A stretch of DNA of 64,000 nt from Albirhodobacter sp042466415. GTDB lineage: Bacteria > Pseudomonadota > Alphaproteobacteria > Rhodobacterales > Rhodobacteraceae. The position numbers and the translations under genes were made by a program. The notes under the pieces are model-generated. The model did no database searches and was not told the origin of the DNA. It saw only the letters and a program-made list of their open reading frames with translations. Positions 23,026 to 31,529 of the stretch are shown piece after piece. Each line of letters begins with the position of its first letter. Within the stretch, counting starts at the first letter, position 1. The DNA is taken from contig NZ_JAXHCH010000001.1 in NCBI RefSeq assembly GCF_042466415.1, positions 310,001 through 374,000 on the forward strand, in the 5' to 3' direction.

Positions 23026-23714
23026 AGCGCAGGGCGCTTTCGGATCGCGGGTTGGTGCGGCTTGTCCCTGCGGCGTATCACAAACCGCCGGTGCTGCGCG
23101 GGTTGGTGGACAGTGATGCGGAGATGGAGATCCTCGCGCAGATCGAGGGCCTGACATCGGCGCGTTTGGAGGCCGAGCGCGGGCGCAACCTGCATCTGGA
23201 TCGGCGCGAACTGGCTTGGCGCAGGCGCGCGCGGGATCTACAGGTTTACGGGCATAGCCATATCAACGCGGCCTTCGCCTATACGCGGGCGGGTGGCAAC
23301 CGGTTCAACGATGAGACGCGGGGGGCGTGGTATTGCGCGTGGGAGGTGTTGACCTGTATCGCGGAGGTCGCGTTTCACAAAACGCGCGAGCTGAACTTTG
23401 TCGGCGTTTTTCATGAGCGCACGCAATATGTCGAACTGTTGGCGGATGTGATCGGGGAGGTGCCGGATCTGGCAGACGAGCCGGATCATCCCGCGTTGGC
23501 CCCCGATCCTGCGGTGGGCTACCCTGAGGGGCAGGCGTTGGCGACGCGGCTTCGATTGGCGGGGGAAATGGGGCTAATCTACCCGTCGGTGCGCGCGGGG
23601 CAGACGGATTGTCTGGTGATTTTCGAGCCGGCTGCGATCCGGAATGTCAGGCCGGGAGCGCGGTGGGAGATTATTTGGAACGGCGGACCGGAGTATTCAG
23701 TCCACGGGATATAA
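23022..23714 (+). CDS. RES-domain toxin
   Basis: A protein of 230 residues starting with GTG inside the antitoxin stop. RES-domain features are RLVPAAYHKPP near the start, GGNRFNDETRGAWYCAW, the Glu in CIAEVAFHKTREL and the Ser in GLIYPSVRAG. RES toxins deplete cellular NAD. Toxin and antitoxin are translationally coupled. On a replicon with a plasmid-type replication system, such a pair would favour stable maintenance. A bidirectional terminator follows. Confidence 0.92.
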   Translation: MKRRALSDRGLVRLVPAAYHKPPVLRGLVDSDAEMEILAQIEGLTSARLEAERGRNLHLDRRELAWRRRARDLQVYGHSHINAAFAYTRAGGNRFNDETRGAWYCAWEVLTCIAEVAFHKTRELNFVGVFHERTQYVELLADVIGEVPDLADEPDHPALAPDPAVGYPEGQALATRLRLAGEMGLIYPSVRAGQTDCLVIFEPAAIRNVRPGARWEIIWNGGPEYSVHGI

Positions 23715-23731
23715 AGCGTTGAGTGGCTCAT

Positions 23732-23772
23732 AAAAAAGGCGCATGGGCCGCGGGCCGCATGCGCCTTTTTTT
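23732..23772. terminator. bidirectional terminator between RES toxin and CHAP lipoprotein
   Basis: A hairpin with arms aaaaaaggcgcat and atgcgcctttttt around a GC-rich loop. A-run and T-run flank it, so it works in both directions for the two convergent genes. Confidence 0.85.
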
Positions 23773-23787
23773 GGGAAGGGTGAGCAC

Positions 23788-24384
23788 TTAAAGACCTGCT
23801 TGACGCGTGGTGCTTTGTTTGGAAATGAAGCCCGAGACCGGATAAACGCGGCCCAATTGGTTGGGGTTGGTCGCGACGCGCACTTGGCTCCAGTCGTTGG
23901 CTTTCGACACGTCGACGACGGTCATGCCCAAGGATACCTTGTTGCGATGCCAATTGGCGTGATCGACTTTGATTTCGCGTGGCGAGACAACTTCCGACAC
24001 CATGGCGACATGGCCCATCGGCAATTTGCGGGTCGAGGAGAACACCATGACAGATCCGATTTTGGGATCATGGCCGCGATCGTAGCGGCCTTCGGCCTTG
24101 CCCCACCACGTTGCGGCGTTGCCGCGAAGTTCGATACCGGAGGCGTTGCGGGCGAAGGGGACGCACCAGACGCGTTTTCCATAGCCGCGCATTTCTTTCG
24201 CAAGGGCAACGGCATAGGCGTGGCGCTCGGGATCAATCGCATCGGCGGATTTGGCGGAGGCGAAGTTCAACTGCGAGGCTTGCTCAATGTCTTTCCCGCC
24301 GGCGCAGGCCGCGAGGCCCAGAAGGAGGGTAAGAAGGAGGCCGATACGGGTCGCTAGGCGGGGAAGACTCAGGATCAATGTCAT
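23788..24384 (-). CDS. CHAP-domain lipoprotein, putative peptidoglycan hydrolase
   Basis: A protein of 198 residues from the ATG at 24384. The signal peptide (GLLLTLLLGLAAC) ends in a lipobox with Cys27, so the protein is probably lipid-anchored. The CHAP domain shows the catalytic Cys in WCVPFAR (Cys74), His in MGHVAM (His125) and a following polar site in VDHANW. It is likely an amidase or endopeptidase acting on peptidoglycan in the periplasm. It stands alone and is convergent with the RES toxin. Confidence 0.85.
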   Translation of the reverse strand: MTLILSLPRLATRIGLLLTLLLGLAACAGGKDIEQASQLNFASAKSADAIDPERHAYAVALAKEMRGYGKRVWCVPFARNASGIELRGNAATWWGKAEGRYDRGHDPKIGSVMVFSSTRKLPMGHVAMVSEVVSPREIKVDHANWHRNKVSLGMTVVDVSKANDWSQVRVATNPNQLGRVYPVSGFISKQSTTRQAGL

Positions 24385-24662
24385 GGGTTCATTTTTTGTT
24401 GTTATGCTCACGTCGCAGTTACCGCATGGTGAACACCGCCTTAAGCTTAAATTTTGGCGCCTCTTCCGCAGCGGCAGAAATCCGCCGGAATCGCCGCGAG
24501 ATTTGAGAACAGATCGTGAAGATCAGCGCGGATACAACTGAGGCGTGTGGTCTGGGCGGTGGGCACATGCTCACAAAACGGCGCGGTATCGCGGCCTGAG
24601 GGGGAACAAGGGGGGAATCGCCGACGGCCCGAATCTTGCCAAAGCGGCGGCCCGCGCGGGAT

Positions 24663-25142
24663 TTACAGCGGGAAGTCGCGTTGATCCGCGATGGTTTCCA
24701 TCGTGATGTAGGAGGTGACCGCATCGAGATCGACGCGTTCGATGATCTGTTGATAGACGCGATCGAAGTCGTTCATATCTTCGGCCATGACCTTGAACAT
24801 ATAGTCATAATCGCCCGCGATCCGGTAGAAATCGATGATGTTGGGAATCGACGTGATCGTGCGGCGGAAGTGGCGAAGCCAATCGCTCGAGTGGTTTTTG
24901 GTGCGCACCATCATGAAAACGGTGAGGCCGAGGCCGACGCGGACCGGATCAAGCCGCACCGTCTGGCCACCGATCACCCCTGCGTCGCGCAGGGTTTTGA
25001 GACGCCGCCAGCAGGCGCTTTGCGACAGGCCGACCGCATCCGCCAAATCTCGTTGCGACAGGGATGCATCTTTTTGGAGCGCGCGGAGGATTTGACGATC
25101 AGTTTGATCGAGCGGATGCTTGGATTTCGGCTTAATTGACAT
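24663..25142 (-). CDS. Lrp/AsnC-family regulator
   Basis: A protein of 159 residues. The N-terminal HTH (LDQTDRQILRALQKDASLSQRDLADAVGLSQSACWRRL) is followed by the RAM ligand-binding domain (GDYDYMFKVMAEDMNDFDRVYQQI). Lrp/AsnC proteins respond to amino acids and often control a divergent neighbour. Here the divergent gene is the class V aminotransferase, only 94 bases away, which suggests it is the target. Confidence 0.92.
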   Translation of the reverse strand: MSIKPKSKHPLDQTDRQILRALQKDASLSQRDLADAVGLSQSACWRRLKTLRDAGVIGGQTVRLDPVRVGLGLTVFMMVRTKNHSSDWLRHFRRTITSIPNIIDFYRIAGDYDYMFKVMAEDMNDFDRVYQQIIERVDLDAVTSYITMETIADQRDFPL

Positions 25143-25236
25143 CCAAATTCTCCTAAATGGTGTTCATGTGCTATCGTTTGATCTCGTTAAGCGGGCGTAT
25201 GATCGGCAAGTCAACGAAAAACGAACGGAGTGATCT

Positions 25237-26725
25237 ATGACCGCCGCCTTCACGTCGCCTTTCACCGCAGAGCTGCCCCCCCTTGCGCAATTCGCGCGCG
25301 ATCTGGAGCGGCCGGATGTGATTGAGTGGTTGCGCAGTGGGTTGATCGGGGACGGGGCGCCGATTGAGGGACCGTTCGGGACGCAAAAGCTGCTTTATGC
25401 CGATTACGTGGCCTCTGGCCGTGCGCTGGAGGTGGTTGAGCGGTTCGTGATGACGCAGATTTTGCCGTTTTACGCCAATAGCCACACCGAGGCCTCCTAT
25501 TGCGGCGGCCGGATGACGCGGATGCGGCGTGAGGCGCGGGCGCAGATTGCGCGGCTGACGGGGGCGACGGCGGATCATGCGGTGATTTTTGGCGGATCGG
25601 GGGCGACGACGTGGATCAACCGTTTAGTACATCTTTACGGGGTGCCCGAGGCGGTCGCGCGCGGGGGGCGCGTCGTTGTGCTGATCGGGCCATATGAGCA
25701 TCATTCCAACATTCTGCCTTGGCGCGAAGTCAGGGGCGGAGGTGATTGAGGTGCGTGAAGCGGCGGGCGGGGGCGTCGATTGCGAGGATCTGGCCCTTGC
25801 GTTGCACGCCGCGGCGGGCGCGGAGATTTGCATCGGGTCGTTTTCCGCGGCCTCGAATGTGACGGGGATTTTGACCGACACGGATGCGGTGACGCGGATC
25901 TTGAAGGCGCACGGGGCGATAAGCATTTGGGATTATGCGGGCGGCGGGCCATACCTTCCGATCGATATGCGGGCGGACAGCGACTGCGCGAAGGATGCGG
26001 TGGTTGTCTCGCCGCATAAGTTTTTGGGCGGGCCGGCTGCATCAGGGGTGATGATTTTACGCAAAGACGGCGTTGCGCGCGTGACACCCGTGCAGCCCGG
26101 CGGCGGAACGGTTCGGTTCGTGTCGCCGCACGCGCATGAATATGTTGCGGATCTGGCCACGCGCGAGGAGGCGGGGACGCCCGATGTGATCGGCGATATC
26201 CGCGCGGGCTTGGCGTTTTTGGTCAAAGAGGCGATCGGGCAGGCACAGATGGATCGCCGCCACGCGGAGTTTGAGGCGCGGGCGCGGGCGATCTGGGGTG
26301 CCAACCCGTATTTGGAGCTATTGGGGGTCGAGCATGGGCCGCGCCTGCCCATTTTTTCGTTTCGTGTGCGGGACGGGCAGGGGGGCTATCTGCATCACCA
26401 GCTTTTCACGCGGATGCTGAGCGATGGCTACGGGATTCAGGCGCGGGGGGGATGCGCCTGCGCGGGGCCTTACGCGCATCGCTTGCTGGGGATCGACGCG
26501 CAAGAAAGTGCGGAGATGTTGGCGCAGATCACTGCGGGCGAGGAGTTGCGCAAGCCCGGATGGGTGCGGCTGAATTTCAGCGTGCTTTTGGAGGATGCGA
26601 AGGCCGACAGGATCATCTCCGCCGTAGATACGTTGGCGCGCGATCCGTCGGGGATGCTGGATCACTACACCGCCGATCCGGCAACGGCGCGGTTTACGCC
26701 GAAGTCGATGGAGCGGGTCGCCTAA
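25237..26725 (+). pseudogene. class V aminotransferase / cysteine desulfurase-like, frameshifted
   Basis: The two halves of one PLP enzyme are in different frames. The first (from 25237) covers the N-terminus to IGPYEHHSNILPWRE and then leaves frame, stopping at 25749. The second continues with SGAEVIEVREAAGGG to 26725. Removing one G in gcgaagtcagg (about 25728) restores a single protein of about 495 residues. The PLP lysine is in VSPHKFLGG, and GGCACAGPYAHRLLG and NTGT-like elements fit class V enzymes. It is a recent inactivation or a base-call error. It lies next to an Lrp/AsnC gene and upstream of cysE, suggesting sulfur-amino-acid or amino-acid catabolism. Confidence 0.85.
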
Positions 26726-26826
26726 CGGGGTGTTCTCGTCAGAGCAACGCTGCTCTCTAAACTTCGCGCTTGATTAGACCGCCTCGCCGTGCATCGTTAT
26801 TGCGATGTTTTGGAGTGGATTTTGTC

Positions 26827-27600
26827 ATGCGCGAGGCCCTGTCATACGATCTTGTGGTGCTCTCGAGAGAGTTGTTTGCGCAAGAGCCGCTGCTGCGGGA
26901 TGTGTTCGGGTATGATCCGCAGGACGTGACGGACGCGGCGGGGGTGTTGGCCTGTGTGTTACGCAGTTGCGCAGGAGGCGCGCGCGAGGTGGAGACGCTG
27001 GCGCGCGACGTGTTTGAGGGCGACGGGCAGGCGTTGGACGATGCCTTGGCCGATTTGCATCTGACGGCGCAGCGCGATGTTGACCCCGGCGGTATCGCGA
27101 GCGTTTTACATTTCGCGCACGGGTTTCATGCGCTTCTATCGTATCGGTTGACGAATGCGCTGTGGCGCGCGGGGCGGCACAGTCTGGCGATGGCGGTGAA
27201 GGGCAAGTTCTCGCGCGCGCTTGGTGTGGATATCATGCCGCAGGCGCAGATCGCGGGAGGCGTCTGGCTTGATCATGGGTTGGGCGTGGTGATCGGGCAG
27301 ACGGCGGTGATCGAGCGCGGTGTGAGTCTTTGGCACGGCGTGACTTTGGGCTCGACGCTGTCGGATCGGAGCGCGCAGCGCCATCCGCAACTGCGCGCAG
27401 GCGCTACGATCGGGGCGGGCGCAATCATTCTGGGCGGAATCGAGATTGGCGCCGGCGCGGTGATCGGCGCGGGGGCTGTGGTGACGCGGCCAGTGCCGGC
27501 GGGGGGCATGGCGGTGGGCCCTCGCGCGATCGAAAAAGCGCGACAAGCGGGCGGATTTCAGGGGTTTGACGGGTTCGGGGCGGGAACTGGGGATGAGTAA
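26827..27600 (+). CDS. cysE: serine O-acetyltransferase
   Basis: A protein of 257 residues from ATG 26827 (ttggag upstream). An N-terminal helical SATase domain precedes a left-handed beta-helix of hexapeptide repeats (GVDIMPQAQIAGGVWLDHG, GVSLWHGVTLGST, GATIGAGAIILGG, IGAGAVIGAGAVV). It forms O-acetylserine from serine and acetyl-CoA, the first step of cysteine synthesis. Its last eight bases overlap the start of the VOC gene. Confidence 0.9.
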   Translation: MREALSYDLVVLSRELFAQEPLLRDVFGYDPQDVTDAAGVLACVLRSCAGGAREVETLARDVFEGDGQALDDALADLHLTAQRDVDPGGIASVLHFAHGFHALLSYRLTNALWRAGRHSLAMAVKGKFSRALGVDIMPQAQIAGGVWLDHGLGVVIGQTAVIERGVSLWHGVTLGSTLSDRSAQRHPQLRAGATIGAGAIILGGIEIGAGAVIGAGAVVTRPVPAGGMAVGPRAIEKARQAGGFQGFDGFGAGTGDE

Positions 27601-28474
27601 CCTCGGGCTGGATCATCCGCTCATCGCGGTGCGCGATCTGGATGCGGCGCAGGCAACCTATCTGTCGCTGGGGTTCAAGATGAAACCCGCAGGGCGGCAC
27701 CCTTGGGGAACATCGACAGCGTTGGTGATCTTTCCGCGGCAACTTATCGAGTTGGTGAGCATTTATGACGCGAGCTTGCTCGACAGCTATCCGGCGGGTC
27801 AGTTCTCGTTCGGGCGGCATGTCGAGGCGCATTTGCGCGCGGGGGAGGGCGTGGCGCTCTCGGCCGTGTGCAGCGAAGACGCGGCGGGTGATGCGGCGGA
27901 GATCGAGGCGCGCGGGGCGGTTTGCGCTGGCACGATCGAATTCGGGCGCGATGTGATCCGCGCGGACGGGCAGGCTGATCGCACGGCGACGACGCTCAAG
28001 GTGTTTCCGAACGCGGCGCTGCCGCGCTTGTCAATATTCGCGTGTCAGCAGCATCGGCGCGATCTGGTCGAGTTTCCGGAGTGGATGGACCATCCCAATG
28101 GCGCGCTTGGATTTGCCTCGGCGACGATCCTTGCGGAGCGCGAGGACCAGCCTGCGGTGCAAACCTGGCTGGAGGCGATCCACGGGGGGGCCGCGCGGGA
28201 GATGCCGTGGGGGTTCGTGGTGCAAACGGCGCGGGGCGCTTGGCGTGTGATGTGCCGTGAGGGCGCGCGGGCAGTGTTCGGCACGGTGCCGGTTACAAGG
28301 CACGTTGCGGCGGATGTCGCGGTGATATCCTTGGATATCCGCGTGAGATGTTTGGCGGCTCTGTTGCCTTTTATCGAGGCGGGCGCGTTCGCATATCGTG
28401 AAATTGACGGCACGCTTGTGCTGACGGAACAAGAACGGCTTGGGGGAATCTTCCTGAGTTTTCAGGAGGATTAG
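27593..28474 (+). CDS. VOC/glyoxalase-fold protein (Glyoxalase_3-like)
   Basis: A protein of 293 residues from ATG 27593, overlapping the cysE end. The start LDHPLIAVRDLDAAQATYLSLGFKM and IELVSIYD are typical of VOC proteins, with a second domain to the end. His and Glu positions could bind a metal, but the reaction is unknown. It is followed one base later by the M20 hydrolase, so cysE, VOC and M20 are probably one transcript. Confidence 0.8.
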   Translation: MSNLGLDHPLIAVRDLDAAQATYLSLGFKMKPAGRHPWGTSTALVIFPRQLIELVSIYDASLLDSYPAGQFSFGRHVEAHLRAGEGVALSAVCSEDAAGDAAEIEARGAVCAGTIEFGRDVIRADGQADRTATTLKVFPNAALPRLSIFACQQHRRDLVEFPEWMDHPNGALGFASATILAEREDQPAVQTWLEAIHGGAAREMPWGFVVQTARGAWRVMCREGARAVFGTVPVTRHVAADVAVISLDIRVRCLAALLPFIEAGAFAYREIDGTLVLTEQERLGGIFLSFQED

Positions 28475-28475
28475 A

Positions 28476-29627
28476 ATGTTTCACCCCGATCATATCGCGC
28501 AAGCGACCGCGTGGCGGCACGATTTGCACCAGCATCCCGAACTGGGTTTTGAGGAAGTGCGGACATCTGCGATGATTGCGGAGTTGTTGACGGGGTGGGG
28601 ATGGGAGGTGCATCGCGGTTTGGCGGGCACGGGCGTTGTCGCGGTGATGGGCGGCGCGGGGCCAAGCATTGGTTTGCGGGCGGATATGGATGCGCTGCCG
28701 ATCGAGGAGGCGACCGGATTGCCCTACGCGTCGGTGCACTCGGGTAAGATGCATGCGTGCGGGCATGATGGGCATGTCGCGATGCTTTTGCTGGCGGCGC
28801 GGCAGATCGCGATCGAGGGAGTGGCGCGCGGGAAGGTGACGTTGATTTTCCAGCCGGCGGAGGAAAACGACGGCGGCGCGCGGGTGATGGTGGAGGGCGG
28901 ATTGTTTGAGCGCTTCCCCGTCGATGCGGTTTACGGCGTGCACAATTGGCCGGGTTTGACGCCGGGCCGTTTGGTGGCGCGTGATGCCGAGATGATGGCG
29001 GCTTTTGCGGTGTTCGAGATCATCGTTGAGGGCAAGGGCGGCCATGCGGCGATGCCCGAGCAGAGCAATGGCGTGGTTGCGGCGGCGGCGCGGATCGCGG
29101 CGGCGGTGCAAGAAATTCCCGCGCGGAGCCTGTCGCCCCTTGATCCGGGGGTGGTTTCGGTGACGCAGATTCACACGGGGTCGGCGTGGAATGTTTGTCC
29201 CGATAGCGCGGCCTTGCGTGGCACGGCGCGGTGGTTCGCGCCGGCGGCGGGCGATGTGTTGGAGGCGCGGTTGAGCGAGGTCGTGCACGGGGTTGCGGCG
29301 GCGCAGGGGTGTCGCGCGCGGGTGGATTACCAGCGCCGCTACCCCGCGACGATCAACACCGCGCCCGAGGCGATGACTGCGCGGGAAGTTGGCGCGCAGA
29401 TGGGGCTGGATATCACCACCGCGCCGCCAAGCATGGCATCCGAGGATTTCGCCTTCATGTTGAACGCGGCGCGGGGGGCTTATGTCTGGCTCGGTGCGGG
29501 GCATCAAGACGGGGTAATTGGGGAGGGCAATCCGGGGCTGCATTCCGCCCAATTCGATTTTAATGATGCGGTTTTGCCCGTCGGCGCGGAATTCTGGGTG
29601 CGGTTGGTGCGTAAGGTCACAGGATAA
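28476..29627 (+). CDS. M20-family amidohydrolase
   Basis: A protein of 383 residues with all metal-binding blocks of M20D: DLHQHPELGFEEVRT, GLRADMDALPIEE, MHACGHDGHVAMLL, FQPAEENDGGA and MASEDFAFML. It hydrolyses an N-acyl amino acid or a related amide (hippurate, IAA-amino acid or N-acetyl amino acid type). It shares TAATG with the LysR gene and is two bases from the VOC gene. The DUF3100 membrane pair further downstream may import its substrate; that link is inferred. Confidence 0.92.
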   Translation: MFHPDHIAQATAWRHDLHQHPELGFEEVRTSAMIAELLTGWGWEVHRGLAGTGVVAVMGGAGPSIGLRADMDALPIEEATGLPYASVHSGKMHACGHDGHVAMLLLAARQIAIEGVARGKVTLIFQPAEENDGGARVMVEGGLFERFPVDAVYGVHNWPGLTPGRLVARDAEMMAAFAVFEIIVEGKGGHAAMPEQSNGVVAAAARIAAAVQEIPARSLSPLDPGVVSVTQIHTGSAWNVCPDSAALRGTARWFAPAAGDVLEARLSEVVHGVAAAQGCRARVDYQRRYPATINTAPEAMTAREVGAQMGLDITTAPPSMASEDFAFMLNAARGAYVWLGAGHQDGVIGEGNPGLHSAQFDFNDAVLPVGAEFWVRLVRKVTG

Positions 29628-30547
29628 TGGACGCGTTCGACAGCCGGTTCCTGCGCGAGTTTCTCACCGTTGCTGATGAGGGGTCGATCCGGCGAGCGGC
29701 GGAGCGGTTGAACATCGCGCCCTCGGCAGTGAGCCGGAAGCTGGCGGAGGCGGAGGCGCGTCTGGGCGTCACCTTGGTCGAGCGCAGCGCGCAGGGCATC
29801 TTGCTGACGGATGCGGGGCGGTTGTTGCGCGAACATGCGTTGCACCAGCGCGACGAGCAGACGTTTTTGCTCGATCAGCTTGGAAAATATAGCGAGAGCG
29901 GCGGGCAGCCCGTGCAGATTGCGGTGGGTGAGGGGTTTGCGGCGGATCTGATGCAAAACGGGCTCGCGCCTTTGGTGCGCGCGCATCCGCAGCTGCGATT
30001 CCGCACGGAAATCGCGGGCACGGCGGAAATCCAGCGCCGTGTGATCGAGGGGGAGGCGGATCTGGGGATCGCGTATAACCCTGTGCCAACGGAGGCGACG
30101 CGATCTTTGGCGATTGCCCGACAGCCGCTTTGCGGGGTTGTGCCTGTGGGATCGGTTCTGGCGGGGCGCGGGCGGGTGCGGTTGGCGGAGATGTTGGAGC
30201 ATCCCTTCGCCCTGCTTGATCCACGGCACGGGGTGCGCAATCTGGTGGGCCGCGCGGCGAGCGATCAGGGGTTGGCGTTGCGGCCGCAGGTTGAGACATC
30301 GTCTTTTGCGGCGTTGATCCGGTATGTGAGCGCGGGCATGGGCGGCACGTTCTTGCCGCGCTTCGTGGCGGCGATTCAGGCTGCGCGCGGCGAGGTGGTG
30401 ATTTTGGATCTCGACGAGGAAAGCTTGCAGCATGTCAGCGCGCATCTTTTGGTGCGGGCACGGCGCAGATTGCCGCAATCGGCCGCGCTGACGGCGGAGT
30501 ATCTGGGCGCGCAGATGAACGCGTTTCAAGATCAGGTGTTGCGCTGA
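29627..30547 (+). CDS. LysR-family regulator
   Basis: A protein of 306 residues. The HTH occupies the first 60 residues (FLREFLTVADEGSIRRAAERL, APSAVSRKLAEAE) and a periplasmic-binding-protein-like effector domain makes up the rest. It is co-oriented with and overlaps the M20 gene, and lies just before the dehydrogenase genes, so it probably controls one or both groups. The effector is unknown. Confidence 0.9.
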   Translation: MDAFDSRFLREFLTVADEGSIRRAAERLNIAPSAVSRKLAEAEARLGVTLVERSAQGILLTDAGRLLREHALHQRDEQTFLLDQLGKYSESGGQPVQIAVGEGFAADLMQNGLAPLVRAHPQLRFRTEIAGTAEIQRRVIEGEADLGIAYNPVPTEATRSLAIARQPLCGVVPVGSVLAGRGRVRLAEMLEHPFALLDPRHGVRNLVGRAASDQGLALRPQVETSSFAALIRYVSAGMGGTFLPRFVAAIQAARGEVVILDLDEESLQHVSAHLLVRARRRLPQSAALTAEYLGAQMNAFQDQVLR

Positions 30548-30632
30548 TCGCAACGCTATGTGCGATATTCAATCACTACTCAAGAACACGTGATGCTCGC
30601 AGACTAACACAAATCAGTCATCTGGAGGCACC

Positions 30633-31529
30633 ATGGGGCAATCTGTCGGAGTGATCGGACTTGGCGCAATGGGGATGGGCATGGCCCTGAACCTGCAAGC
30701 AAAAGGGTTTGCCGTCACAGCTTTCGATCTGTCGCAAGATGCGGTTGCCCGGGCGACGGATGCGGGGATCGCGTCTGGTGAGGATGCGGCGGATGTGATC
30801 GCGCGCAGCGATGTGATCGTTTTGTCTTTGCCACTTGCGCAGCATGTCGAGACGGTGATCGCGACGGGGCTGGCCTCGGGGGCGTTTTCGACGCCGAAGG
30901 TCATTTTGGATACATCGACATCGACGGCGGCGGTGAGCCGGAAACTCGCGGAGTTGCTGGCGGTTCAGGGGCACGGGTTTGTTGATGCGCCGGTGAGCGG
31001 CGGGCCTTTGGGCGCGGGGGCGGGAACTCTGTCGGTGATGATGGGCGGGGAGGCCGAATGGGTCGCGCGGGCGCAGCCTGTGTTGGATGCGATGGCGGCG
31101 AAGGTGATCCATGTGGGGGCAAGCGGCGCGGGGAATATTGCGAAGCTGGTCAACAATATGCTGGTCGCATCGCATATGCTCACGACGGTTGAGGGGCTGC
31201 GTCTGGCGGAGGCTTCTGGCCTGAGCGCGCAGGACGCTTTGCGGGTGATCAACAGCGCCACCGGACGCAGCGCGTTGAGCGAGATCCACTTCCCCAATTG
31301 GGTAATGACGCGGAGCTTTGATAGCGGTTTCAGTGCCGGATTGATGCGCAAAGATGTGCGGCTGGCGTTGGAGCTGGCGCAGGAAACCGGTTGCGAGATG
31401 CCGGTGTCCGAATTGGTGGCGCAGCTTTGGGCCGAGCCGCAATCGGGTTTGCGAGATAGCGACGATTTTATGTGGATGGGCGACCCGCAAGGCGCGGCGG
31501 AGCTGGCGAGAGGGGAAACCGACCAATGA
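30633..31529 (+). CDS. 3-hydroxyisobutyrate dehydrogenase-family oxidoreductase
   Basis: A protein of 298 residues. The Rossmann start (GVIGLGAMGMGMALNL) is followed by the substrate motif DAPVSGGPLGAGAGTLSVMMGG and the catalytic Lys in NIAKLVNNML. The family oxidises beta-hydroxy acids with NAD(P), and some members act on L-threonate or 2-hydroxy-acids; I cannot choose between these. It shares ATGA with the aldehyde dehydrogenase, implying a linked pathway. Confidence 0.9.
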   Translation: MGQSVGVIGLGAMGMGMALNLQAKGFAVTAFDLSQDAVARATDAGIASGEDAADVIARSDVIVLSLPLAQHVETVIATGLASGAFSTPKVILDTSTSTAAVSRKLAELLAVQGHGFVDAPVSGGPLGAGAGTLSVMMGGEAEWVARAQPVLDAMAAKVIHVGASGAGNIAKLVNNMLVASHMLTTVEGLRLAEASGLSAQDALRVINSATGRSALSEIHFPNWVMTRSFDSGFSAGLMRKDVRLALELAQETGCEMPVSELVAQLWAEPQSGLRDSDDFMWMGDPQGAAELARGETDQ

